Positions 10,154 through 19,300 of a DNA stretch of 25,555 bases are shown here, in pieces. Made by a program: the position numbers and the translations under genes. Below the pieces are notes generated by a model, which was not told where the DNA came from, made no database searches, and saw nothing but the letters and a program-made list of their open reading frames with translations. Source of the stretch: Auxenochlorella pyrenoidosa (lineage: Eukaryota; Chlorophyta; Trebouxiophyceae; Chlorellales; Chlorellaceae); the NCBI GenBank assembly GCA_001430745.1, contig KQ482057.1:996175-1021729 (forward strand), read 5' to 3'. Numbering within the stretch: the stretch's first letter is position 1; the number at the start of each line of letters is the position of its first letter.

Positions 10154-12700
10154 TCAGGGCACGACTTCACCCAGCTGGTGGAGGAGTGGAGCAGACACGC
10201 CGCCCTGGCCCCTCCACATGCTGCCAGACATAGGGGTCTCATGCCCCTCCGGCCGGCCCCGCAGCAGAGCCTCATAGAAGAGCACGCTGGGTTGGATGCG
10301 CCCCGCCTCGCACTTGCGCCGCACTTCTGCCCAGCCGCCCACCCGGCTGACGGCGGCGTCGTCAAACATGAGCCAGGCGCCAAGGTCATCGGCCCAGACA
10401 AAGGCGGTGTAGTGCTGCCCGTAGTAGCACACGATGCTGCGCAGGCGGTACAACCTGCTGCCGGGCGCCACACCCGTGTACACCTCTCCCAGGTCGACCT
10501 GCATGCGTGCGCGGGGGTCCAGCGTGAGCGCAGCCGGACAGGGCGTTGCCATGAGCTCAGCCGGTGGGACGGACAAATGGGGATGCAGGCCTGCAGTTGA
10601 CCGAGCGAACATGCACTGCTGCCCGGAAGCAGGCACTCGCGAAGCTCTATGTAGCACACAGTGCCCCTCTATAGAGCACGTCCTGCCCAGTGTTGACCGT
10701 GCACACACGGTTAGACAACAGTCAAACCTACTGCCACTCCACAGACGCACACACACACGGCTGCACTCCCCACCTGCTCGTCGATGGCCGCCAGCGTGGC
10801 AGCGATGCTTGCCGGCTGCTCGCTGTGCGACTCCCATGCCAGCTGGACCGTGAACACGCGCGGCGGGCAGGCGAGGCCGTAGGACACGCTGTTCAGGGCG
10901 CCGCATCCCCCCACATCCTGCGGCCACAAGGGCAGAGGGGATGGGAGCCTTCAGAAAGCAGAGGCTGGCGGGCAGGGCTGCCTGCTGTGCCTGGGGTGCC
11001 CAGTCGGGGGCACACGACAAGGGGCGCCCCGGCCGGCAGGCACCCGCCTGGTTGCGAATCCGTTCCGCTCCCCCGCATGCCCGCAACCCCACCGCACCAG
11101 CATTACTCAGAACAGCACTGCCGTCTCCTGCCCGGCAAGCAAGCGTTCATCACAGCCCACCTGGTCGCACGACTTCTGGTGCTGCGACTCCAGCTGCCTG
11201 AACAGCTGGCCCATGGAGAGGTGGGGGTGCGACCCCTGCGGGGCCTGCTGCAGCGCGGCGGCCTGCAGGGCAGCAGGTGTGCGGGGCCGGGTGGCTTGCG
11301 CGCTCCCGGAGGCTGTTTCAGGTGGCAGGGCCTCCCATGCAGAGCCGCACCTGCCCTGGTGCTTGGTGCAGACGCCAGAACGGCCAACATGCCTGCATCG
11401 CGCGTCCCCACACGTGGTGTCCCTTGCCACTTGCCCCCGACTGCCCCCCACCTGTATGTTGTAAAAGTACTGGGTGTAGCTGGTGTTGTGCGTGGCCTTG
11501 CCGCAGCGCGTGCACTTCACCTGCAGGCGGCAGGCGGCACGGGCCGGCGCCGGCAAAGTCAGGTCTTTGCATCCTGCCCTCTGATGGGACCCTCAGGAAA
11601 ATCGAAACCGGTCACGGTGGCTCAGCTTTCCGCAGTCTCACGAGTGCATTTGCCTGAGTAGCCTCAAAAGCTTCCATTCCCATACCAGACCATAAAGGCG
11701 CAGCATGGCAAGCGAGGCAGGGAGCTGGCTGGACAGCATGGCTGCGCCTGCCAGCAGTGTGCCTGCTTGCTGCACCACCCACCCCCCACCCTTGGGCTGC
11801 CAGGTGGGGCCCACCTGCTCCTCCACCGGCAGGCCAAAGATGGCGTTGACGGCGCCCTGGGCTGCCTGCCCCACGCTCATGGTGCGCTCGTACAGCGTGA
11901 GCAGCACCTCGCCGGCATCATTCATCTCGCCTGCCGGGAGCAAGTAGCACGGCGCAGACCAGCAAGCAACGTCAACTGCGCGGCCGGCGCACAGCAGCCC
12001 AGGCAGTCTGCCGGCCTGCACAACCTTGGGTGCAGGGCATGCATGCGCTTGCCGGGCAGCCTCCTGCCACCCCCAACCAGTGCGCCCCTTGGCGCCAAGG
12101 TCGCCCCATTTGCTCACCCGTACGGAAGCAATGGCCCGGCAGCCCCGCCAGCGCTTGGCGCAGCTGTGAGGGGTCCACCAGGCCCCGCCGGGCCGCCGTC
12201 CCCGTCAGGGGCCCGCCCGCCCGGCGCTGGGCCTCCTCGGCGGCAAAGGCGTGGAACAGGGAGTGCAGGGCGGCGAGCACAGGGTCGCGAGCGCACACGT
12301 CAGCACCCCACGCCATGATCTGCAGGCAGCGTGGGTGGGGTGGGGTGGGGTGGGGGTTGGGGGGGGGATGGCAGCACAGTCAATGAGACAAGAATTTTGG
12401 TTGCGAGCTGGCGGCAGCATACAGAGCATGCATGCTGCCAGGCAGCTGCAGAGCATGCATGCCAGGGACACCAGCACAGGTGGCTGGCCCAGGCACTGCA
12501 GCCAAATTCGCACCCGGATCAACATGCTGCCCACCCACCTGCCGCCGGAAGTCGGCGCAGCGCCACAGGCACTGGATGATGACGTTGAGGAAGCAGTTGT
12601 ACTCGCCCGCCTCGTTGCGCAGGCCGGGAGTGGCCACGTCGCAGGGCAGGACCGCCGCACCTGCTGCTTCTGCGGGCTCTGACGCGCTCACACCCATCAT
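10154..12700 (-). other. USP catalytic domain
   Basis: About 325 residues over seven exons. The Cys box GLRNEAGEYNCFLNVIIQCL, the stretch GLVDPSQLRQAL...CFRTGEMNDAGEVL, the Cys pairs KCTRC and C-x5-C, and the His box YYGQHYTAFVWADD...WLMFDD appear in the normal USP order. The end reads QPSVLFYEAL as in active USPs. All catalytic positions expected for a cysteine protease are present, so activity is plausible. Confidence 0.87.
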
Positions 12701-15700
12701 CTGCATGAGCGCAACAATGCGTGTGTGCCGGGCCCAGCTTAGGGTATGCCTCGGGGCAGCCTGCTTGGCACGCAGCCAAAGGAGCAGGCTCTGGCCAAAG
12801 TGCATGCCGTTCCTCATCCACCCGCCAGGACCACTTTAAATATGTCATGGCCAAAACTCACCTGCAGCAGCTCATCAAGCACCTCCTCCTCGCCACCAGA
12901 AGCTGAGCCCACTAGCACCGCTGCGCCTGCCGTGCCTGCTGCAGCCGTCGTGCCGCCTACAGGGCGAAGCTCCGGCGGCAGCGCAGGTTGCTGCATCGCG
13001 GCTGCCGCTGCGGCAGGCCCGATTGATACCGAGTCAAATGGGCTCCACCCCTGTTGCTGCTGTGCCTCTTGCTGCGCTGCCATGGGCGACGACGATGGCG
13101 GCTGCAGGCAGACTGCAGGCTGGCCGTGCTCATAGCGTGGAGCGCCATCCCACAGCACTGCACGGGGCTGCGTGCCGCTGGGAGCGGGCGCCCAGCAGGC
13201 CTCGTCAAAGGGCGGGTGGGGGTAGGGGCAGGGCGCTGCAGTGCACTTGCCCAGCATCCAGTGCCTGCAGATCGGCGTGAGCAGGCAGAACAGCGCGGCA
13301 GGTGAGTCAGTCAGGCATGCGGTGAGTCGTGCAGGGGACATGTCCGTCCCTTATCCCGGTACCCTGCCCACCTGATGCAGCAAGGGCAGGGCGGTCTGTT
13401 GAGCTGGTAACTGCGCCAGTCCCCCCACACACACGCACGCACACACAAACGCGACCGGCATGGGGGGGGGCCTGCTGTTCACGCACACACACGCACGCAC
13501 CTGCAGGGTCCAGCCTGTGGGCAGCCCTGGCATCTTAGGAGCAGCCTGCCGGCTCCCCTGCGGCCGCTCCTGTTGGGCTGCCGTGCCATGGTGTTGAACT
13601 CGCCGCAGCTGCACACCCACGATCCGTCTCCACCCACAATGCGCATGCCGCCGCCTTCTGGCTCCGCTGCCGAAAACCCATTGCCTGCGCTGGCAGGCGC
13701 CACAAGCAGCCCCTGCTGGTCCTGCCCCTGCTGCCCCTGCTGCTCCTGCTGCATCTGCTGTCCCTGCTGCCCCTGCTCCCCTTGCTGCCCCTGCTGCGCC
13801 TGCTGCCCCTCCTGTTCTATCGCCTGCAGCTGCACCGTCTCCAGCGCCGCCGCCAGGTCTTCGGGGGGCAGCAGGCCCGCCAGGTCCTCAGCCGCCACGC
13901 CCAGCGACTGGGCAAGTGCTGCCACCGCCGCGGGGGGTGCTGCTTCCAGCACTGCTGCTGCGGATAGCGAAGCTGCTGCTGGCTCTGCTGGCGGCGCCTC
14001 AGGTCGGCGCGCTGCCGTGGATGCGCCGGCGGACGAGGCACGACGCGGCGACACCGGCGTGCCACGCCATATCGGCATGCCCTCGCGAGGTTGCACCACC
14101 CGCACATCTGCATACAAAGGAAGCGGCCGGCTTGAAAACAATGGTCATCAAGTGGTCGGAGCGACGCACATTGCAACCAAGCAACGCAGCAGCACTCTTG
14201 CATCAGGCCTGGGTGGAGCACCAGGGAGGTGCATCACAGCAGCTCCGCTCTGCTAGTTTGCCTGCCCACCTGCTGGCGGCGCAGGCCCAGACGGCAGGTC
14301 AAAGGGCGGGTGTGGGAAGCTGCAGGTCGCCCCAAATCGGCAGTTGCCACGCAGCCAGTCTCTGCACGAGTCAAGGTGGCCAGTGGAGGAAGCAGGTGTG
14401 CCATGCCTGTGGCACTCATGCAAAAGCTGCTGCAGGCCCGGACTTCGCTTTCGAGGGCCTGCAACCGCCAACGCGCAGCTGCGGCTCCTCCTCTGCACCC
14501 ACCGGCAGGGCGAGGGGTAGCCGCAGGTGGAGCAGGGGTGCTGCATGAAGTGCGTCTGCTCGCAGGGGCACCTCCACTCGCCCCTCCAGCTCACGACCCG
14601 CACGCGCCAGTCACCGGTGGCCTGTTGGGGGTGGCGCAGGGAGCGGGAGAGGGTGGCCAGCGGTCGGGCCGTTGCAGCGCACGAGGTCGCAGGCTGTTGT
14701 TGCATTGGGTGGAAAGTGGGACCTGGGCAAAGGGCAGCTGGCCACACAGACAGTGGCGACTAGGGCAGCGGCGCTGCCGTAGTGCTTGCCCACCTGCTTC
14801 TCCTCTGGTGGCGGCAGCGCCTTTGTGTTGGCCACCAGAGCATGAGCCGGCGGGTGCGGCGGTTCCAGCGCAAACTGGGGGTGCGAGAAGCGGCACCTTC
14901 TGCCGTACGGACAGCCGCTCTTCAGGTGTTCCCTGCCGGGGGAGGGCCGATGGGGGGAAAGAAACATGTGGTGCGTGGGCAGCAGGGAGTCGGCGGAGAG
15001 GGGCTGTTCAAGGGCGAGGGGGCAGGTGGACTGGGGCTGCATGCACAAGGGCTGCTCAATCCATACAAGACACGGCAAACCAGCCGCTGTTGGCAGCCGA
15101 CAAGCAGCAGGGGAGACTGCTTCAAGGCAAGACACATGCCAGCTCAAATCAGCCCTGCACCACCACCCCCCACCTGCATGGCTCGGCCGTGCTGCACGCC
15201 TTGCAGGCCTCTGAAACGCGGTGCCGCCTGCCGCACTTGCACACCCAGGAGCCGTCCCAACCAATACCCGCGGTTTGCTTGGGTCGACGGCCGGCCGCTG
15301 CGGCTGCTGCTGCCGCCGCTGCTGCTGCTCTGCCCGCTGCTGCTCCGCCTGCTGCTCCCCCTCCTCATCTGCCGCTGCCGCCTTGCCAGGCTTGCTGCCA
15401 GCTGAACCCGTAATAGCAGCAGCTCCCGAGCGTGCCTTGTCTGCCGCAGGCCGTTGGCTGGGCGCCTCCTGCCAATCAGCAGCGGCCGGCAGTGCGGCGT
15501 CCTGCCGCCAGCTGGCATCAGCATCGGCCCCCTCAATGGCCGACCAGTCGAACGCCTGCGACGCCGCCTGCAGTGCCGCCAGGCTGTGCTGCTGCTCGCC
15601 ATCCCCATCTCCGTCGGGTGCCCCTGGTGCCACGGCTTGGGTGTCCTGCCCAGCTGCAAAGGTGCTGCTGTCTGCGCCTGCACTGCTGGAAGTGTCTGCT

Positions 15701-16199
15701 GTTGCAGCTGCTGCCAGGGAGGGCGCAGCCACGGAAGCTACAGATGCCCGGCTGCTAGCGCGGCTGCCTGCCTGCTGTGCCTGCTGTGCCTGCTGCGCAT
15801 CCTCATACTCACGCAGCATGCGCTGGTAGCCCTCCTGGCGCTCAGCAGGCCCAGCGGGCGCAGCAGCCTTCGCAGTGGCTGCCTGCTGCTGGTGCAGGGC
15901 TGCCGTGCCCTTCTGCCCTGGAGCCTGCTGCCCGCGCTGCAGCTGCAGCAGGCCCAGCAGCACTCCCTCGTCCTCCTCCCCCGCCCGCTGCCCCCCCTGC
16001 TCCTCCTCATCAGCCTCTGCCTCGAAGGCAGGTGCACCATCTGGCGGCGTCTCTGGTGGCGGCGCCTCCTGTGGGGCTGCACGCCCCTGCGCTGCTGCCC
16101 CCGCCTTCCCTCCCTTCCTGCCCTTCTTCTGCTTCTTGCCCGGCGCTGCCTCAGCCTCGGATGCCTCGAGCTCGTCCCAGGTGCTGTCAATCCTGTTCT
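10154..16199 (-). CDS. USP-family deubiquitinase with three composite zinc-finger repeats (C-terminal half of a probable single large gene)
   Basis: Thirteen exons: 16199-15174, 14932-14794, 14621-14503, 14361-14270, 14107-13501, 13264-12862, 12700-12539, 12319-12118, 11930-11815, 11520-11452, 11262-11161, 10917-10774 and 10498-10154 (TGA). Order: an acidic, Lys-rich and Gln/Ala-rich segment with a basic GKKQKKGRKGGK stretch (possible nuclear signal); three W-C-C/C-C plus CCCH repeats; a GQQ-rich segment; then a USP domain. The catalytic Cys is in GEYNCFLNVIIQ (codon 12595-12593), the His in CYYGQHYTAF (10414-10412), with FDD following; KCTRC and CDQDVGGC supply the zinc-binding cysteines of the USP fingers. 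It resembles the plant USP-related (DUF627/DUF629) family and animal USP53/USP54 in this domain. Expected to remove ubiquitin from proteins. Exon 16199-15174 is one base short of phase. Its 5' splice to exon 16465-16353 is phase-compatible, so I read both halves as one gene; an ATG at 16263 is an alternative start. Confidence 0.82.
12331..12368. repeat. (GGGGT)n-like pentamer array
   Basis: Several GGGGT units followed by longer G runs. On the minus gene strand this is the C-rich polypyrimidine tract before the acceptor at 12321-12320 of the USP gene. Confidence 0.75.
13195..13625 (-). repeat. Composite zinc-finger repeat 3
   Basis: Exon 14107-13501 ends SWVCSCGEFN...CQGCPQAGPCR with about 15 extra residues between the two Cys pairs; exon 13264-12862 continues HWMLGKCTAAPCPYPHPPF (C-x7-C-x4-C-x3-H). 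The same phase-2 intron splits the arginine codon. Confidence 0.78.
13426..13500. repeat. CA/CGCA-rich tracts in intron
   Basis: Two short CA/CGCA arrays (13426-13449 and 13481-13500) flank a G run in the intron that splits zinc repeat 3. They look like simple microsatellite sequence and I see no further function. Confidence 0.65.
13709..13813 (-). repeat. GQQ/EQ low-complexity repeat
   Basis: The minus strand encodes about 34 residues made of Gly-Gln-Gln-type triplets with occasional Glu, Ala or Met, between the second and third composite zinc fingers. On DNA it is an imperfect CAGGGG/CAGCAG array. It is probably disordered and length-variable. Confidence 0.75.
14290..14570 (-). repeat. Composite zinc-finger repeat 2
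   Basis: Exon 14621-14503 ends WRCPCEQTHFMQHPCSTC then PSPCR; exon 14361-14270 continues DWLRGNCRFGATCSFPHPPF. The spacing is identical to repeat 1, and the intron falls in the same arginine codon. Confidence 0.8.
14868..15254 (-). repeat. Composite zinc-finger repeat 1
   Basis: Spans the end of exon 16199-15174 and the start of exon 14932-14794. WVCKCG, ACKAC and EPCR are followed, across a phase-2 intron, by EHLKSGCPYGRRCRFSHPQF. Spacing is W-x-C-x-C-x9-C-x2-C-x5-C-x7-C-x5-C-x3-H; the fifth Cys is the first ligand of the CCCH finger. Confidence 0.78.
15255..15257 (-). other. Apparent one-base frame break in a GGG run (CCC on plus)
   Basis: Upstream of this point exon 16199-15174 is read in one frame (…PSKPRVLVG), while the WVCKCG zinc motif lies in the next frame. 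The exon length (1,026 nt) is exactly one base short of what its flanking phases need. One extra G in this run would restore phase and give VGDGSWVC, matching IVGGDGSWVC of repeat 3. No plausible intron explains the shift. Confidence 0.65.
15296..15362 (-). repeat. Gln-rich CAG-type repeat
   Basis: Encodes EQQAEQQRAEQQQRRQQQPQ-like sequence immediately before the frame break and zinc repeat 1. It is an imperfect CAG trinucleotide array on the minus strand. Confidence 0.65.
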
Positions 16200-16352
16200 C
16201 TGTACAGGGGCAGGACAGGTGCAGGTCGATGGCTTGGGCACGATGCTGCCTCTCGCTGCTCATGCACCCCAGAAGCCAGTCAAAGACCAGTCAACCGTCG
16301 GACGTTGGAACCAAGAGGTGCATTAGTACTGGCCATGCCCCACCCAGCTCAC

Positions 16353-19300
16353 TCTCGGCCTGATCCACCGCCGCCCGCCACTCCCCAGGCAGCAGGTGCG
16401 CCAGCATGCAGCGCGCTAGGTGGTCCGCAGGGCACATGACGCGGCAGAGCAACCCGCACATTTGCCTGCTGGGGCGGGCGCAGGGAGCAGCAGAGTGAGA
16501 GACCTACTGTAATCGACAGGCCCACAGGGCGGCTGCCGCAAGTGGACAAGGAGGGCGGCTGCAGCATGCCATCGCGGCACTGCACAGCCTCCCAGCTCCA
16601 CGCCTCTTGAGCCCCGGCAGCAGCAATGGTGGCGGCCAACTGCCCACACAGCTCAGCTCAACCGTGACCTCGGCGGCGCCATCCAAGCATGCGGCGAGGC
16701 GGCCGCCCCCACCCCCCACCACCCACCCCAGCAGCAGGCGCGCGGTGCGGTACGCCTCGCCCTGCACCGCCGCCAGCTCGCGGCTGGAGCGCATTAGCGC
16801 CAGCCGCACCGCCTCAAAGCCGGCGCTGCGCCACAGCTGGGGCAGGGCGGCGGCGCAGTCCACCAGGCGCCGCCCCAGCTGTGCGCCCGGGTCCCTGCGG
16901 GTTGGGCACGCAGGGCGGGCCACAGGGAAGCCAGAGTGGCAGGTGGAGCGGGGGCAGAACGCACATGGCAGCGGAGGTGCCTTGACGGCCGCTGGAGGTG
17001 CCTAAATGGCCGCTGGCTGTCGGCGGGGCACGAAGGCTGCTGGCGTAAATGGGGTTAGGGCACCCGTCCCCCCAGCGGCCCGCCTCACCGCGCCCTGCCG
17101 CCGCCCAGGCCGCCCAGGCTGTCCAGGGTGCCCCAGTCCAGAGTGTCATACAGGTCCCAGGCATCCAAGCCCCCGCTGCTCCCCTGCCCCTGCTCCGTGT
17201 CGGCCGCCGCTGCCGTGCCACCGGCTGCAGCTGCCCGCGCCTTGGCTGCCAGGCCGCGCAGCTGGTTTGGCAGGTCAACCAGCACGTGACGCAGCGGGCG
17301 CCGCTCGGCGCCGGGCTGCCGGTGGGTGACGTCCAGGCTGTACAGCCAGACCTCGGCGCTCGAGTCTGCAGGCAGGCAGGGGCAGGCACATCGGGGTGAG
17401 CCAATGCTTGGGGGGGTGGGCAGCCCTGGGGGCTGATCCCGGCGCAGATGCTGGCGCAGAGGCGTGGATGCTGGCGCGGGACAGGGCCAGGTGGTGTTCG
17501 CAGCAGCCCTGAGTGCTCGGGGCAGGCGGGCGCCCTCTATAGAGGCGCAGCGCCAGCATGCCGCCTGGAGCACCGCGCCGCGCCCACCGCCAGCCTTCCC
17601 CGTCGACCGCAGTTTCAGCAGCCGCTGTCCACAATGGCCCGAACGCTCCCGTCCCTGCGGCCCTCCAACCTCCGCGCCAGCACGGCAAGCCCCCCCCCCC
17701 CGGGTTGCCCGGCGCACCCGTCTTGCGCAGCTTTGCGTCAACCTGGTCCTGGTGGCTCTTTGCCTGTTTGCGCGCCTCTGCAGCCGCCGCCTCCATCTCC
17801 TCCTCGGTGGCCGACGGGTGCAGGCCCCAGGAGGGGGGCAGCTCGGTGCTGCCCTCGCGCACGCACTCGAGCGCGGTCTCAATGCACTGCCGGGTTGGGG
17901 TGCAGGGCAAAGCATGGGTCGGGGAAGTGGACACTGTTTCAGGGTGTACAGCAAGGCTGTACAGGCTGTAAAGCAAGCGAGGGTGACAGACTGGCAACAG
18001 GGCAGTGGAGGGATACGCTGGCGCGGGAACCGCACCAGGCGAGTCTGCGACGAGGGTCAGCACGTGAACGGCTGCAAGCGATCTGGCCCAGTGGTTCTAC
18101 CATGCACAGCTGCCGGATGGAGGCATGCGTCCGCACCTGCCCCTTCACAGCACCCCAACGCGCGATGGGCCAGGGTGCGGCGCCCAGGGCCCCACTCACC
18201 GCAACCTCGCTGCTGAATCTCTGCACCTCCAGGCCTAGCAGGAAAGCCTCTACGATGTGCGCAGCACGCTGTGCCTGCCACATCAGCGCCACCTGGCCCT
18301 CGCAAACAGCCAGCACGTGCTCACACAGGGCCGGCGAGCAGCCCTGCTCTTGCAGCTGCAGGCGCAAGGGAGAACGCAGAAGAGGCCCGGCCGGCGTGGT
18401 GTGGCCGGCTGTGGCAGGAGCCACGCCCAGCGGGGCGACAAAATCGTGGGGTATTTTACAGTGAGACTTGCTTCCCACCGCTTGTTGCCCTCCCCACTTG
18501 AGCTGCAGCACAGCTTCTCTGACCCAAGAGGTGGAGAACTACGCTGCCCTGCGAGGCCAGCATGCAGCCAATGAGTTGCGACATGGGCAGGGAGGGCGAG
18601 GCTGTCCTTGCCTGGAGCTGCACGCGGCCGGCGAGCGAGTGCTGGGCGTTTGACGCGGGCATGTATTGGTCCCAGCCCCTCAGCATGTCCTGCACCCCCT
18701 CCACAAGGTAAATCAGCTCGGTGACAAAGCTAGCCTGTGATGGCAGGGAGGCAGCAGAGGCGGCAAATTCTGTGCAATCCGAGGAGCAGGGATGTGTAAC
18801 GCGGCAGCGCAGCGTGCGGCAAACATGGCAAAGCGGCAACGGCCCAGCGTGCGACAGGAGGAGAAAGAGGCAGCAGCGGCCACACCACTGCATGCAGAGG
18901 CAGGTGCGGGCAGGCGTGGGCAGGCGGGCAGGCGCGCTGGAGAGCCAGCAGCACGCATGCTGCCATTGCCAGCCCACTGCATTGCCCAGCACCATGCCGG
19001 CTCGAAGCGAGCAGGGCGCTGCTGCATCGCACCAGCGCGAGGTAGCGAAGGCAGAGGCGAAGCACCTCCAGCGCCAGGGGTCCCGCCTGCCAAGGCTGAA
19101 TCAGCCTGACGAGGTCGGCTGCCGGGCCGCCAGGGTGCGCTGCGCCAGCCGCGCCAGCGCCCTCCGCCTTTGCTGTGGGCCCAGGCAGAGCAGCGCCGCT
19201 GGCAGCGCCTCGGCGCTTGGCCGCCTTGCCGCCTGGCTTGCTGCCCGGCGCACCTGCCTGCTGTGCCTGCCCGAGTGCTGCGGGAGGGCTGCCGGCTGCT

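Noticed and set aside
12331..12368. (GGGGT)n array as an internal telomere repeat
   Set aside because: It is short and imperfect, does not match the TTTAGGG-type repeats of green algae, and is explained as the pyrimidine tract before an acceptor.
13426..13500. CA/CGCA repeats as a possible CRISPR-like or regulatory array
   Set aside because: Units are 2-4 nt with no spacers, and the tract sits inside an intron of a eukaryotic gene; it is a plain microsatellite.
14229..15413. Plus-strand open frame of 394 residues
   Set aside because: It lies antisense to the zinc-finger exons, is Ala/Arg/Pro-rich and has no domain. It is a shadow of GC-rich coding sequence on the other strand, as are 15454-16326, 18721-19710 and 21465-22550.
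14611..16263. Minus-strand open frame of 550 residues read as one exon down to 14611
   Set aside because: Only the part above about 15258 is real exon in this frame; below it the zinc motifs lie in another frame and clear splice sites at 15174 and 14932 interrupt it.
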